Shown here in pieces: positions 17,723-27,316 of a stretch of 64,000 nt of DNA. Under the pieces are notes generated by a model, which saw only the letters and a program-made list of their open reading frames with translations, was not told the DNA's origin and searched no databases. Numbering within the stretch: the first letter of the stretch is position 1; each line of letters begins with the position of its first letter. Source of the DNA: Curtobacterium sp. VKM Ac-1395 (GTDB lineage Bacteria > Actinomycetota > Actinomycetes > Actinomycetales > Microbacteriaceae); the NCBI RefSeq assembly GCF_015350975.1, contig NZ_JADKRX010000003.1:417278-481277 (forward strand), given 5' to 3'. The translations under genes and the position numbers were made by a program.

Positions 17723-18688
17723 TCAGTCGACGTCGGCCGGCGCCTCCGGCGCGAGGCGCCCGATCGTCCGGTCGAGCCGTCGGTCGACGGCCAGCTGCTG
17801 CGGCTCCGCCGCCCCGAGCGCGGCGGCGTCGGTCGCGGTGACGTGCAGGAGCCGGTGCCACTCGGCGTCGTACAGGGCCCGCCGGTAGCCCGAGGACGCC
17901 TGGCAGGCGACGTCGCGCTCAGCGACCGCGACCTCGGCGTCCTGGACGGGCGTCGATCCGATGTCCGTCCCGAACTGTCGCCGCACGGACTCCGACGGCA
18001 TCTCGGCGGGGGACGCTGGCAGGTCCCGCACCCCCGACGGTGCCATGCAGCTGCGCCACCGGGCGGCGGCGGCCACGACGGCGTCGTCCTGCCGAGCGGC
18101 CGTCGCCGCGACGTACGTCAGGCGCTTGGCGGTCATCGACGCGGTCTGCGCGGTGCCGTCCTCGTCGTCCAGGCCGAGGGTCCGGTAGCCCTCCTGGAAA
18201 CACCGGCTCACCGCCGTCTGCGATGCGTCCGCGAACGCGGCGTTCCGCTCCGGGTCCTGACCCCACTCGCGCATGCCGTCCTCGTTCGCTCCGGCGGTCG
18301 AGGGGCCGTGGTAGCCCCGCGTCCGTGCGAGGTCGGCGTCGAGCGGCCTCGTCCACGACAACGCCGGCGAGGGGTTGCCCCGCTCGGGCGTCTCATCGGC
18401 GTCGGAGGCCGCTTCGAGCCCTTCCGAGGTGGCCCACGACACCGGGAAGTCGATGCCCGCGTGGCGGAGGCACGGCTGGACGACGAGGTTCTCCGCGTAG
18501 TCCTGCTTGCCGCCGGCCGGCTGGGCCCACCCGTCGAGCGGCATCGTCCACGCGGCCTGGTCCCGCTCGACCGACGGCCTGACCGCGACGTCGGCGGGCT
18601 CGGGCAGGCCGTGGACCACGCCCGCGACGAGGCCGAGGACGACGAGGGCGAGGGTCCCGGTCTTCGCGACCCGTGTGGTGATCTGCAT
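17723..18688 (-). CDS. exported or membrane-anchored hypothetical protein
   Basis: Not a recognised family. There is one hydrophobic N-terminal segment (residues 10-27, GTLALVVLGLVAGVVHG) with a basic start, which fits a signal peptide or a signal anchor; there is no lipobox. The rest is soluble, rich in Ala/Asp/Arg, with four cysteines (in VVQPCLRHAG, VSRCFQEGY, RWRSCMAPSG and DVACQASSGY) that could form two disulfides outside the cell. The stop of the response regulator gene is 8 bases upstream, and GGGGGA precedes the ATG, so it is probably the third gene of the kinase-regulator operon and may be an accessory sensor or output. That role is inference. Confidence 0.7.
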   Translation of the reverse strand: MQITTRVAKTGTLALVVLGLVAGVVHGLPEPADVAVRPSVERDQAAWTMPLDGWAQPAGGKQDYAENLVVQPCLRHAGIDFPVSWATSEGLEAASDADETPERGNPSPALSWTRPLDADLARTRGYHGPSTAGANEDGMREWGQDPERNAAFADASQTAVSRCFQEGYRTLGLDDEDGTAQTASMTAKRLTYVAATAARQDDAVVAAAARWRSCMAPSGVRDLPASPAEMPSESVRRQFGTDIGSTPVQDAEVAVAERDVACQASSGYRRALYDAEWHRLLHVTATDAAALGAAEPQQLAVDRRLDRTIGRLAPEAPADVD

Positions 18689-18696
18689 GGTTCCCC

Positions 18697-19353
18697 CTAG
18701 GCGCGGACGAGGCCGCGTTCGTGTGCGGTGATGACCACCTGGATGCGGTTCCGGAGCCCGAGCTTCATGAGCACCGACCGGACGTGGCTCTTCACGGTGG
18801 CCTCGCTGAGGAACACCGACGCCGCGATCTCGGCGTTGGTGAGGCCCTTCGCCACGAGGAGGAAGACCTCGCGTTCGCGGGCGGTGAGGGCGTCGAGCAC
18901 CTCGTCACGACGGTCCGCCTCCACCGGGGTGCCCTGCGCGCGGAGCAGGTCCAGCGCCTCGGCCTCGGTCGGTGCCGGGCGTCCCTCGTGCACGTCGCGG
19001 ATCGTGGCCGTGACGACCTCGGGCAGCGCGTCCTTCGTCAGGAACGCGGCGGCCCCGGCACGCAGCGCGGCGAGGACGGCGTCGTCCCGACGAATGGTCG
19101 TCAGGGCGACCACGCGCGGGCGGTCCCCGTCCCGCTCCCCCAGCCGCGTGAGCGTCTCGATGCCGTTCAGCACCGGCATCCGGAGGTCGAGCAGCAGGAC
19201 GTCCGGGTGCTCGGCGTCGCAGAGCTCGAGGGCGGCGGCACCGTCGCCGGCCGTCCCCACGCAGGTCATGTCGTCCTGGGCGTCGACGAGCATCCGCATG
19301 CCGGAGGCGAACAGCCGCTGGTCGTCGACGACCGCGACCCGGATCGCGGTCAC
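18697..19353 (-). CDS. response regulator, NarL/LuxR type
   Basis: Two-component DNA-binding regulator. The receiver domain (residues 4-120) has the acidic pair VVDDQ, phospho-acceptor Asp56 in LLLDLRMPVLNG, and the conserved Lys in FLTKDALP. The C-terminal LuxR-type helix-turn-helix is LTAREREVFLLVAKGLTNAEIAASVFLSEATVKSHV. The start is GTG at 19351-19353, overlapping the kinase stop as GTGA, so translation is coupled to the kinase and the longer upstream frame is discarded. Target genes are unknown; the co-transcribed exported protein is a candidate member of the same system. Confidence 0.92.
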   Translation of the reverse strand: MTAIRVAVVDDQRLFASGMRMLVDAQDDMTCVGTAGDGAAALELCDAEHPDVLLLDLRMPVLNGIETLTRLGERDGDRPRVVALTTIRRDDAVLAALRAGAAAFLTKDALPEVVTATIRDVHEGRPAPTEAEALDLLRAQGTPVEADRRDEVLDALTAREREVFLLVAKGLTNAEIAASVFLSEATVKSHVRSVLMKLGLRNRIQVVITAHERGLVRA

Positions 19354-20594
19354 CGTACGACCTCGAGTTCGGCCGCTGCGGTCGGTGCTGTCGGTGCGAC
19401 CGGTCCACCCGCGGGCACCCACGCGGTCACGACGAACTCGTGCTCCTCGTCCCCGGAGCCGGCGCGGAGCCAGCCACCCGCCAACCGCGCCCGTTCCTGC
19501 ATCCCCACGATGCCCGTCCCCACCCCGTCGAGCACGACGAGGGGTGCGGCGCCGCGCGACGACACCACGACGCCGAGGCCCGGTCCGCGCCAGTCGAGGA
19601 CCACCCGAGCGCTCGCGGTCCGGCCCTGGTGCTTGAGGACGTTCGTCAGGCTCTCCTGGACGATCCGGTGCACGGCGGCGGCCACGCCGGGGAGCAGCTC
19701 AGCCGGGTCGCCGTGCTGCTCGAACGTGGCGTCCATGCCGAGCTCCCGCATGTCCGCGACGAGCGGTGGGACGTCCGCCAACCCGTACCGGGCGTCGTCG
19801 CCCGCGCCCTGGATGCGCTCGACGAGCGCGCGGACGTCCCCGAGCGCCGACCGGCTGACCTCGGCGATGTCGCGGAGCGCGGTCGCCGCGTGCTCGTCCC
19901 GCACGGCGATCGCCGCGGCACCCTGGGCCTGGGAGACCACGACCGCGAGCGAGTGCGCCAGCGAGTCGTGCACGTCACGGGCGATCCGCGCACGCTCCTG
20001 CTCGGCGTGCAGCTCGACCGTCGTCACCTGGGTCTCCCGCTCGGCCTCGACCACCCGGACCCTGGCCAGGCCGATGCGCCACGTCGCGCCGATCGCGACC
20101 CCGATGGCCCAGCCGATGCCGCTCGCTCCCGCCAGGGACAGCGCGATGAGCACGAGGTTCGTCCGGGTCCCGGCCACGGAGGCGACCCAGTTCGCCCACA
20201 CGTCCTGGTCGGCGACCGTCGGCACCACCATCGCCCAGGCTGCCGCGGCGCTGGCGACCGCCAGCACGGGGACGGCGAGCCACCGGAGCAGGTCCGAGCG
20301 CCCGGCACCCACGATGCCGACGACGATCACGATCGCCAGGTACTCCGGCCAGGTCGTGTCGGTGGGGCGGTGCAGCAGTCGGAGCGCCTGCAGCAGCGGG
20401 ACGACGACGATCAGCCCGAGGGCGGTCGAGGGCATCCAGGCAGCCAGGCCGATGGCCACCGCGAAGGCGGACACCACGACGACGTGGTCGGCGAGTCCGG
20501 ACCTGCCGGCCTCGGCGACGATCCAGAGCACGAGGTAGACGACGCCGGTGGCGGGTGCCAGCAGGTGTCGGAACCGTCGGAGGAAGGTGGTCAT
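19350..20594 (-). CDS. sensor histidine kinase, HisKA_3 family
   Basis: Membrane sensor kinase partner of the overlapping response regulator. Five to six hydrophobic segments fill residues 13-175 with no sizeable extracellular domain, so the sensor probably reads membrane state or works with another protein. The dimerisation/phosphoacceptor region is ERARIARDVHDSLAHSLAVV, with His209. A HATPase domain follows, with VQESLTNVLKH as N-box and GTGIVGMQERARLAGG as G-box; the family's G1 motif appears reduced. A Pro/Ala-rich tail ends the protein. The layout resembles DesK/LiaS-like kinases. Confidence 0.9.
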   Translation of the reverse strand: MTTFLRRFRHLLAPATGVVYLVLWIVAEAGRSGLADHVVVVSAFAVAIGLAAWMPSTALGLIVVVPLLQALRLLHRPTDTTWPEYLAIVIVVGIVGAGRSDLLRWLAVPVLAVASAAAAWAMVVPTVADQDVWANWVASVAGTRTNLVLIALSLAGASGIGWAIGVAIGATWRIGLARVRVVEAERETQVTTVELHAEQERARIARDVHDSLAHSLAVVVSQAQGAAAIAVRDEHAATALRDIAEVSRSALGDVRALVERIQGAGDDARYGLADVPPLVADMRELGMDATFEQHGDPAELLPGVAAAVHRIVQESLTNVLKHQGRTASARVVLDWRGPGLGVVVSSRGAAPLVVLDGVGTGIVGMQERARLAGGWLRAGSGDEEHEFVVTAWVPAGGPVAPTAPTAAAELEVVR

Positions 20595-20671
20595 GTCGCC
20601 GAGCGTATGGGGACGCTCCGGCGGTCAGCGAGCCGTGCGCGCGGTTTTCATCCGAGGTGATGAAGGGGTGG

Positions 20672-21616
20672 TCAGCGGCCGAGGGATCGGCGGTGCTCCT
20701 GCGCGGCCGCGAGGAGGTCCCGCGCGCGGTCGCTGGCCGTCTCGGCGTCGTCCCGGGAGCGTTCGAGCTGCTCGACCTCGGCGGTGGCACGCTCGAGCTC
20801 GCGCGCGAGTCCGGCGCGGCGGTCCTCGGCGGCGCCGAGTTCACGCTCCGCTTCGTCGAGAGCCGCGTCCGCCTCGCGGGACTCCGTCCGCGCCGCGGTC
20901 TCGGCCTGGCGGGCGGCGCGGCGCTCGGCGGCGGGGTCGGGCATCGGCTCCGGTTCGGGATCCGGGGCGCGGTCCTGCTGGTCCTGCTGGTCCTGCTGGT
21001 CCTGTTCGGCCTGTTTCTCCGGCCTGGAGGCTCGGGTCGACCTCCGCGCGCGCCGCCCCTCCTCGATGTCGATGGGCGGGGCACCGCTGCCCGACCAGGC
21101 GTCGGGGACCGCGTCCGGCACGGCGAGGGCGCCGTCGAGGTCGACGTCCTCGAAGCCGACGCTCTCCAGGGGCTGCACGAGGAGCCCCGAGCGGACGGCG
21201 GCTCCGGCGTGCGGGTCGGCCATCGCGGCCTCGATCGTCGCGCGGACCTGCTCGAGGACCGCCGGCGTGGCAGGGTGGCCGGCATCCGTGGCCAGGTCTG
21301 CCCCGGCCTGTGCCAGTGCGGCCACCACGCTCGTGCGCTGGCGACGGAGCGTGCTGATCTCCTGCGGGTCCGCCTTCGCCTGGGCCTCCCGCAGGGACGG
21401 GCCGAGGTCGACCGCCTCGTCGAGGGCCTGCTCGTGTGCCAGCAGGTCGATCACCCAGGCGGCCGGAGTCGGTTTCCGGAGCTTGCCGACCGCCGCGGCG
21501 GTGTCGCGGTCGTCAGCGCGCATCGCCCGCTGCCGGGCGGTCCGCTCGGCGACGAAGTCCGCCGGCGCGACGAGCAGGAGCTCGCGGGCGACCCCTGCGA
21601 GCGTGTCGATGTCCAC
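20672..21616 (-). CDS. hypothetical coiled-coil protein
   Basis: Unrecognised 314-residue soluble protein. Residues 1-150 form a helical domain (DIDTLAGVARELLLVAPADFVAERTARQ, KPTPAAWVIDLLA). A charged linker (about 180-225) includes a QDQ repeat made by tandem copies of a 9-base unit. The last 95 residues are a heptad-rich coiled coil (AERRAARQAETAARTE, LARELERATAEVEQLERS). The start is GTG at 21614-21616. The segment RASRP near residue 195 is encoded by a stretch resembling the left arm of the dispersed palindromic element. It is monocistronic between the kinase and the dehydratase. No function is proposed. Confidence 0.7.
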   Translation of the reverse strand: MDIDTLAGVARELLLVAPADFVAERTARQRAMRADDRDTAAAVGKLRKPTPAAWVIDLLAHEQALDEAVDLGPSLREAQAKADPQEISTLRRQRTSVVAALAQAGADLATDAGHPATPAVLEQVRATIEAAMADPHAGAAVRSGLLVQPLESVGFEDVDLDGALAVPDAVPDAWSGSGAPPIDIEEGRRARRSTRASRPEKQAEQDQQDQQDQQDRAPDPEPEPMPDPAAERRAARQAETAARTESREADAALDEAERELGAAEDRRAGLARELERATAEVEQLERSRDDAETASDRARDLLAAAQEHRRSLGR

Positions 21617-21641
21617 GCTCGCAGAGGCTACCCGCGGCGCC

Positions 21642-23018
21642 TCACCAGTCGTGGACGGTGCCGTCGGCCAGGCGGTTGAACGGCAGGTAGGCCTGTTCGT
21701 ACGGGTACTTGCCCGCCTCGTCGACGTCGAGCGACACCCCGAGGCCGGGCTCGTCGCCGGGGTGCAGGTAGCCGTCGGTGAACGTGAACGTCTGGCGGAA
21801 CACCTGGTTCGTCCGGGGCCCGTGCTGCATGTACTCCTGGATGCCGAAGTTGTGGATCGCGAGCCCGAGGTGCATCTGGGCCGCGAGCCCCACCGGCGAG
21901 ATGTCGGTCGGCCCGTGGAACCCGGACTTGACCTGGTACAGCGCGGCGTAGTCCATCGTCTTCCGCAGCGGCGTGATCCCGCCCATGTGCGTCACGGCTC
22001 CGCGGACGTAGTCGATGAGCTGGTCGCGGATGATGTCCTTGAAGTCCCAGATCGTGTTGAAGACCTCGCCGATCGCGAGCGGCGTCGTGGTGTGCTGCCG
22101 GACGAGCTTCAGGGCCTCCTGGTTCTCGGCGGGGGTGCAGTCCTCGAGCCAGAACAGGTCGTACGGCTCGAGGGACTTGCCGAGCTTGGCGGCCTGCAGC
22201 GGCGTCATCCGGTGGTGGCCGTCGTGCAGGAGCGGCAGTTCGGGCCCGAACTCGTTGCGGACCGCCTCGAACACCGTGGGCAGGTGGCGCAGGTAGGCAC
22301 GGGTGTCCCAGTCCTCCATCGCCGGGAAGGCCCCACGCTGCGCCGGCTCGAAGTCGTACCGGACGCCGGCGTTGCCCTCGGTCGTCCGGTTCGACGCGAT
22401 GCCGTAGATCGACTCGAGCCCGGGGACACCCGTCTGGACGCGGATGGAGCGGTAGCCCTCCTCCTGGTGCTCGCGGATGGAGTCGAACAGCTCGGGCAGT
22501 TCCTTGCCCGAGGCGTGGCCGTACGCCATCAGTCCGGTGCGGGAGGCGCCGCCGAGCAGCTGGTAGAGCGGCATGCCGGCGACCTTGGCCTTGATGTCCC
22601 AGAGCGCCATGTCGACGGCGGCGATCGCGGCCATCGTCACCGGGCCGCGACGCCAGTACGACGAGCGGTACAGGAACTGCCAGGCGTCCTCGATGCGGCT
22701 GGCGTCGCGCCCGATCAGCAGCGGGACGACGTGCTCGGAGAGGTACGCCGCGGCGGCGAGCTCCCGCCCGTTCAGGGTCGCGTCCCCGAGGCCCGTCACG
22801 CCGTCGGCGGTCGTGATCTTCAGCGTGACGAAGTTGCGGTCCGGGCTGGTCACGATGACCTCGGCCCGGTCGATCAGCTGGCGGCGGTCGGCGCTGGCCC
22901 ACGTGTCGGGTCGGCCGGCGGTGGCCTCCCCGCTGCGGTCGTCGGTCGCGCCGGGCACAGGGGCGGCCGGGTTCGTCGTGCCAGCCGGGGCGGTCGGGGC
23001 GGGGGTGGCGTCGGTCAT
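21642..23018 (-). CDS. manD: D-mannonate dehydratase-type enzyme, enolase superfamily (ManD)
   Basis: Probably converts D-mannonate to 2-keto-3-deoxygluconate, the third step of glucuronate catabolism. From [19 protein letters not shown] onward it matches the ManD subgroup: [94 protein letters not shown] and the C-terminal GISLD-like [16 protein letters not shown]. The Asp, Glu, Glu metal ligands of the superfamily are in those motifs. About 50 residues at the N-terminus are a Thr/Ala/Pro-rich extension absent from typical members. The ATG overlaps the preceding gene's stop as ATGA; it is the last gene of the operon. Some ManD homologues act on gluconate or have low activity, so the substrate is inferred from context. 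Confidence 0.85.
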   Translation of the reverse strand: MTDATPAPTAPAGTTNPAAPVPGATDDRSGEATAGRPDTWASADRRQLIDRAEVIVTSPDRNFVTLKITTADGVTGLGDATLNGRELAAAAYLSEHVVPLLIGRDASRIEDAWQFLYRSSYWRRGPVTMAAIAAVDMALWDIKAKVAGMPLYQLLGGASRTGLMAYGHASGKELPELFDSIREHQEEGYRSIRVQTGVPGLESIYGIASNRTTEGNAGVRYDFEPAQRGAFPAMEDWDTRAYLRHLPTVFEAVRNEFGPELPLLHDGHHRMTPLQAAKLGKSLEPYDLFWLEDCTPAENQEALKLVRQHTTTPLAIGEVFNTIWDFKDIIRDQLIDYVRGAVTHMGGITPLRKTMDYAALYQVKSGFHGPTDISPVGLAAQMHLGLAIHNFGIQEYMQHGPRTNQVFRQTFTFTDGYLHPGDEPGLGVSLDVDEAGKYPYEQAYLPFNRLADGTVHDW

Positions 23019-24292
23019 GCTGGGACTCCTTCGTCGGAGGGCTGGCGGGCTGCTGCCGCGGCGGTGCGGATGCGGTCGGCCGCGGCGGTGACGGCCGCGA
23101 CCACGGGGGTGGTGTCCAGGTCGGGTGCGACGACGGCCAGGACGTCGTGCACGTCCGAGCCTGCACCGGGTGCGCCCGGGTCGTCCACCAGGTCCGACTG
23201 CGTGGTCACGTGCAGCCACCACGCCGCGAGGAGGGTTGCCGCGCCGGGGCCGATGCCGGCCGCCGGGTCACGGTCGAGGCGGTGCCGGACGACGTCGACC
23301 ACGCGCACGGGCAGCTTCTGGGACCCGCCGGACGCGATCTGCACCAGGGTGTGCCGGATGCGGGGGTTGGCGAAGCGCTCGACGAGGGCCGCGCGGGCGT
23401 CGGCGACCTGGTCAGCCGGCAGCGCGAGCTCCTGCGCGGCCTCGTCCCAGAGGGCCTCGACCGCGGAACGGCACACGGGGTCGGCCATCGCCCGCTCGAC
23501 GGTCTCGTGCCCGAGGAGCAGTCCGAGGTAGGCGAGCAGGGAGTGCGACCCGTTGAGGAGCCAGAGCTTCCGCTGTTCGTACGGGGTGACGTCGTCCACC
23601 ACGCGGGCGCCGGCGGTCTCCCACGCGGGGCGCTCCCCCGCGAAGGCGTCCTCCACCACCCACTCGGTGAAGGGCTCCGTGACGACGGGCACCCGGTCGC
23701 CGTCGAGGGCCCCGGGCAGACCGGCGAGCGCCGCCACGTCGTCCTCGGTCGTCGCCGGGGTGATCCGGTCGACCATCGAGCTCGGGAACGTCACGGTCGC
23801 GTCGATCCAGTCCTGGAGGGCCGGGTCGGTCACGGCGTCACGCACGGCCTGGCGCAGGACATCGCCGTTGTGGGTGAGGTTGTCGAGGCTCAGGAGCGTC
23901 ACCGGGCCGGCGTCCGCGTGCCGGCGGGCGTCGAGTCCGGCCACCAGCCGCACCGGCACGTCGGAGCCCGGGCGGTACCCCTGCTCGGTGACGGTCAGCG
24001 TGACCACGGCGGTGTCCGGTGACGCGAGTGCCGCCGTCCACGCGGTGTCGTCGCTGCCCGGGTGCGCCGCGACGACGACGTCGACCACCTCGGCGGTGTC
24101 GCCGTCCGCCGCGCGGGTGACGAGCGTGTAGCGGCCGTCCTGCGCGGCGAGCGCCTCGGCGACGGCGGGGGAACGCCCGGTGAAGGCCGTGATCCCCCAC
24201 GGCTGCCCGGACGCGTGCTGCGTGTACCAGGCGAGGTGGGCGCGGGCGAAGGCGCCGATCCCCAGGTGGACGATGCCGGGTCGACGGTTCAC
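23015..24292 (-). CDS. uxuB: mannitol dehydrogenase family oxidoreductase, probable D-fructuronate reductase
   Basis: Long-chain polyol dehydrogenase that would reduce D-fructuronate to D-mannonate with NADH. The nucleotide-binding start is [19 protein letters not shown], and the family signature (K-x4-N-x2-H) is [21 protein letters not shown] near residue 225. SLDNLTHNG and [14 protein letters not shown] are also typical. The GTG start at 24290-24292 overlaps the preceding stop as GTGA, and its own stop overlaps manD. Position between isomerases and ManD, with uxaC across the divergent promoter, supports fructuronate over mannitol, but substrate cannot be proved by sequence. Confidence 0.85.
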   Translation of the reverse strand: MNRRPGIVHLGIGAFARAHLAWYTQHASGQPWGITAFTGRSPAVAEALAAQDGRYTLVTRAADGDTAEVVDVVVAAHPGSDDTAWTAALASPDTAVVTLTVTEQGYRPGSDVPVRLVAGLDARRHADAGPVTLLSLDNLTHNGDVLRQAVRDAVTDPALQDWIDATVTFPSSMVDRITPATTEDDVAALAGLPGALDGDRVPVVTEPFTEWVVEDAFAGERPAWETAGARVVDDVTPYEQRKLWLLNGSHSLLAYLGLLLGHETVERAMADPVCRSAVEALWDEAAQELALPADQVADARAALVERFANPRIRHTLVQIASGGSQKLPVRVVDVVRHRLDRDPAAGIGPGAATLLAAWWLHVTTQSDLVDDPGAPGAGSDVHDVLAVVAPDLDTTPVVAAVTAAADRIRTAAAAARQPSDEGVPA

Positions 24293-25176
24293 GCGGTCAC
24301 CGGCACGAGGGAGCGCAGGTAGGCCAGGTTGTCCGCCGTGCGGGCGTCGAGGGGCAGGTCGGTGGAGAAGTCCTCGACCGTGACCCAGCCGTCGTACCCG
24401 ACGGCGCGCAGGTCGTCGAAGTACCCCGACACCGAGGCCTGCCCGGTGCGCAGCGGTGCCCACTCGTGCTGCCAGACCGCGCTGCCGTCGGCCCGGATGT
24501 CGCCGGTGTCGGCCCAGCGGGCGTTCTTCACGTGCACGTGCGCCAGGTAGGGGCCGAGGAGCTCGAACGCGGCGAGGTGGTCCTCCTGTCCCTCGATGAC
24601 GAGGTTGCCGAGGTCGTGGATGACCCCGACGTGCTCCGGGTCGAGTCCGTCGACGAGCCGCAGGGCCGCCGAGGCCGACGGCGTGATCGTCATGTGGTGC
24701 AGCTCGACGAGCGCCTTGACGCCGAGGTCGGCCGCGCGGGACACCGCCCACTCGAGGTCGGCGCGGGTGCGGTCGAAGACCTGGGCGTAGGTCTCACCGG
24801 TGCGCTCCTTCTCCTGTCGGTAGACGGGCATGCTGACGCGCACCTGCCCGGCGCCGAGCTCGCTCGTCACGCGGAGCATCGTCTCGACGCCGTCGTGGTC
24901 GGCGGCCTGCTGGTAGCCGCCGATGCCGGAGTACGCGAGCCCGGCGCCGTCGGTGACCCGGGCGATCTCGCCGATCCGGTCGTCGATCCCGGTGAACTGC
25001 CACGTCGACCGGTTGCCGGCCCAGAAGGCCCGTTCGGCGGGGACGGTGGTGCCGTCGGCGGGACGGTCGTCGATGATCCGCCACTCGATGCCGTCCCAGC
25101 CCTGCGCGGCGAGGGTCTCCGCTGCCTGCGACGGGGTCCAGTCGGGGGTGGACGCGGTGAACACGGAGAACTTCAT
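24289..25176 (-). CDS. sugar phosphate isomerase/epimerase, AP endonuclease 2-type TIM barrel
   Basis: A 295-residue xylose isomerase-like TIM barrel. It begins at the first barrel strand (MKFSVFTASTPDWTPSQAAETLAAQGWDGIEWRI). Probable metal ligands are in ALVELHHMTIT (Glu), GVIHDLGNLVIEG (His/Asp), HVHVKNARW (His) and WVTVEDFSTDL (Glu). Members catalyse keto-sugar epimerisation, inosose chemistry or 3-keto-glycoside elimination, so the reaction is open. It is the sixth gene in the operon with ATGA/GTGA overlaps on both sides, and pairs with the Gfo/Idh oxidoreductase upstream. Confidence 0.8.
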   Translation of the reverse strand: MKFSVFTASTPDWTPSQAAETLAAQGWDGIEWRIIDDRPADGTTVPAERAFWAGNRSTWQFTGIDDRIGEIARVTDGAGLAYSGIGGYQQAADHDGVETMLRVTSELGAGQVRVSMPVYRQEKERTGETYAQVFDRTRADLEWAVSRAADLGVKALVELHHMTITPSASAALRLVDGLDPEHVGVIHDLGNLVIEGQEDHLAAFELLGPYLAHVHVKNARWADTGDIRADGSAVWQHEWAPLRTGQASVSGYFDDLRAVGYDGWVTVEDFSTDLPLDARTADNLAYLRSLVPVTA

Positions 25177-26387
25177 CGGGTGACTCCTCCTGCTGCTGCT
25201 GCTGCTGCGACGACCGGGACGACGTCGTCGTACCGGCCGTCGATGACGTCGTCGATCCGCACGGGCTGCCCCAGCGTGGCACTGACGTAGAGGCCGCGGA
25301 CGGTGGCGAGGGACACGAGGGCGTCGTCGACGGTGACGCCCGGGTCACGTCCGGTGCGGATGGCGTCCACGATGTCGTCGTACTGCCGTCCGTGGCCGGC
25401 CAGGAAGTGCTCGGGTTCCGGTGGCCCACCGACGACGTGCTCGGCCGGGACGACGTCGGCCTTCTGGTCCACCGGGTCGGCCACGGCGGTGGTGTTCGCG
25501 CTCGCGGCCGCCGACTCGAGCGTGGCGGCGTCGGGTGCGACGTGGAAGTAGCCGAGCTTGTCGTCGTCGACCACGGCCGACCCCTGCGTGCCGTAGACGG
25601 CGTAGCGGGCGGAGAGGCCCGGGTACGCGGCCGTCGTGCAGTGGATCACCCCGAGCGCCCCCGTGTCGAAGCGGACGGTGGCCACGGCGGTGTCCTCGAC
25701 CTCGATCCGGTCGTGGGCGAGCAGGCCGATCTGCGCGGAGATCTCCACGGGGCGCCCGAGCGTCCAGACGAGCAGGTCGACGGTGTGCACGCCCTGGTTC
25801 ATCACCGCGCCGCCGCCGTCGAGCTCCCACGTGCCGCGCCAGTCGCCGGAGTCGTAGTACCCCTGTGATCGGAACCACGCGACGCTCGCGACGCCGGACG
25901 TCACCCGGCCGAACCCGCCCCCGTGTGCGGCACGCGCGACCGCGACGGACGCCGGGTCGAAGCGGTGCTGGCTGATGACGCTGACGACCAGCCCGCGCTC
26001 CCGGGCGGCCGTGGCGAGGGCGGCGATCTGCCGCGCGCGCGGCATGGTGGTGTCGAGGGGCTTCTCGATGACGACGTGCTTGCCGGCGGTGAGGGCGGCC
26101 TCGGCCAGCTGGACGTGCATGCCGGACGGCGAGCAGATGGCGACGACGTCGATGTCGGTCTGCGCGATGGCGTCCTCGATGGTGGCGGTGGTGAGCGGTC
26201 GCGGTGCCCCGGTGGCCTCGATCTCGTCGGCGGCAGCGGTGGCCGCGGCAGGGACGGCGTCGACGAGGGCGACGACGTCGAGTCCGGGGTTCGCGAGGGC
26301 GACGCGGGCGTGGTGGCGGCCGATGACGCCGGCGCCGACGACGGCCAGGCGCAGCGGTGCGGTGGTGCTGGTGGTGTCTGCGGTCAT
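25173..26387 (-). CDS. Gfo/Idh/MocA family oxidoreductase
   Basis: NAD(P)-dependent sugar oxidoreductase. The N-terminal Rossmann fold has AVVGAGVIGRHHARVALANPG, ICSPSGMHVQLAEAALTAGKHVVIEKPLD carries the family EKP motif, and GGGAVMNQGVHTVDLLVW is the conserved C-terminal domain region with the catalytic His. The 404 residues include a His/Gln-poor insert near AVADPVDQKADVVPAEH. The final residues (VVAAAAAAGGV) come from a CTG/GCA triplet run at 25190-25207. It overlaps both neighbours by four bases. The substrate is unknown; the context suggests a hexuronate-derived or glycosidic sugar. Confidence 0.82.
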   Translation of the reverse strand: MTADTTSTTAPLRLAVVGAGVIGRHHARVALANPGLDVVALVDAVPAAATAAADEIEATGAPRPLTTATIEDAIAQTDIDVVAICSPSGMHVQLAEAALTAGKHVVIEKPLDTTMPRARQIAALATAARERGLVVSVISQHRFDPASVAVARAAHGGGFGRVTSGVASVAWFRSQGYYDSGDWRGTWELDGGGAVMNQGVHTVDLLVWTLGRPVEISAQIGLLAHDRIEVEDTAVATVRFDTGALGVIHCTTAAYPGLSARYAVYGTQGSAVVDDDKLGYFHVAPDAATLESAAASANTTAVADPVDQKADVVPAEHVVGGPPEPEHFLAGHGRQYDDIVDAIRTGRDPGVTVDDALVSLATVRGLYVSATLGQPVRIDDVIDGRYDDVVPVVAAAAAAGGVTR

Positions 26388-27235
26388 CGCAGGGTCACTC
26401 CGATCTGGTCGGTGAGGGTGCGGAAGGCCCGGCCGGCGCGGCCGAACGCCGCTGGGCCGGAGAACCCGCCGAGGGCGTTGACGTCGGTCAGGTGCGGTTC
26501 GAGCGAGGCGTAGCCGGAGTACCCGGCGTCACGCAGCGCCGTGAGCGTGAGCAGGAGTTCGCCGTCGCCCTGCCCCGCGGGGACCACGGACGAGTCGGCG
26601 GCGAGGGCGTCCTTCACCTGCAGGTAGTCGACGTAGGGGGCGAGCTGCGCCCAGCCGTCGGTGAAGGGCCGCACGCCGCACTGGACGTAGTTGGCGTTGT
26701 CCCACGCGAGCCGGAGGGACGAGGACCCGACGCTCTCGACGACGTCGAGCACCCGGGCGGGCACGTCGCCGTAGATGTCCTTCTCGTTCTCGTGCAGCAG
26801 GGTCACGCCCTCGCGCGACGCCACGTCGGCGAGTGCCCGCATCCGGACGAGGACGTCGTCGCGGACGCTCTCGGGGGTGCGGCCCGCGAAGTAGAACGAG
26901 AAGATGCGGATGTTCGTCGTGCCGAGTGCGTGCGCGGCGGCGATCGCCCGTCCGAGCCGCGTGACCTCGTGCTCGACGGGCTCGTCGACCGAGACCTTGC
27001 CGATCGGCGAGGCGATGGCGGAGACGGTCTGCCCCCGTTCCTCGAAGACCCGGTGCAGTCCGGCGAGCTGGTCGTCGTCGAGGTCGACGACGTTGACCCC
27101 CCAGGCGCTGCGGACCTCGATCGCGCTGGCACCGAGTGCCTGCAGGACCGCGACCTGGACCGCGGGGTCGGCGTCGATCTCGTCGCCGAACCCGGAGAGT
27201 TCCCAACTGGACTGTTCCTGTGTGGGCTGGGTCAT
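26384..27235 (-). CDS. sugar phosphate isomerase/epimerase TIM-barrel protein (second of operon)
   Basis: A 283-residue TIM barrel of the same broad superfamily as the 24289-25176 product but a different subfamily. Motifs with probable metal ligands are LLHENEKDIYGD (Glu), LRLAWDNANYVQCG (Asp), YLQVKDALAAD and YASLEPHLTD (Glu). An N-terminal ELSGFGDEIDADPAVQVAVL resembles inosose-type isomerases. It starts with ATG after AAGGAAT, 81 bases beyond the permease, and its stop overlaps the oxidoreductase start. Two such barrels plus one Gfo/Idh protein exceed what textbook glucuronate catabolism needs. Confidence 0.8.
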   Translation of the reverse strand: MTQPTQEQSSWELSGFGDEIDADPAVQVAVLQALGASAIEVRSAWGVNVVDLDDDQLAGLHRVFEERGQTVSAIASPIGKVSVDEPVEHEVTRLGRAIAAAHALGTTNIRIFSFYFAGRTPESVRDDVLVRMRALADVASREGVTLLHENEKDIYGDVPARVLDVVESVGSSSLRLAWDNANYVQCGVRPFTDGWAQLAPYVDYLQVKDALAADSSVVPAGQGDGELLLTLTALRDAGYSGYASLEPHLTDVNALGGFSGPAAFGRAGRAFRTLTDQIGVTLR

Positions 27236-27316
27236 GGCATTCCTTTCGTTGCGTCGATCCTGGACGAGCGGGGCGGAGCCGCGCCGGGCCTCCAGGCAGT
27301 CTGTGGAGAACTCGCG

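Noticed and set aside
20970-21005. Tandem repeat considered as a CRISPR or minisatellite
   Set aside because: A 9-base unit encoding QDQ in frame inside the coiled-coil gene; too short and without spacers.
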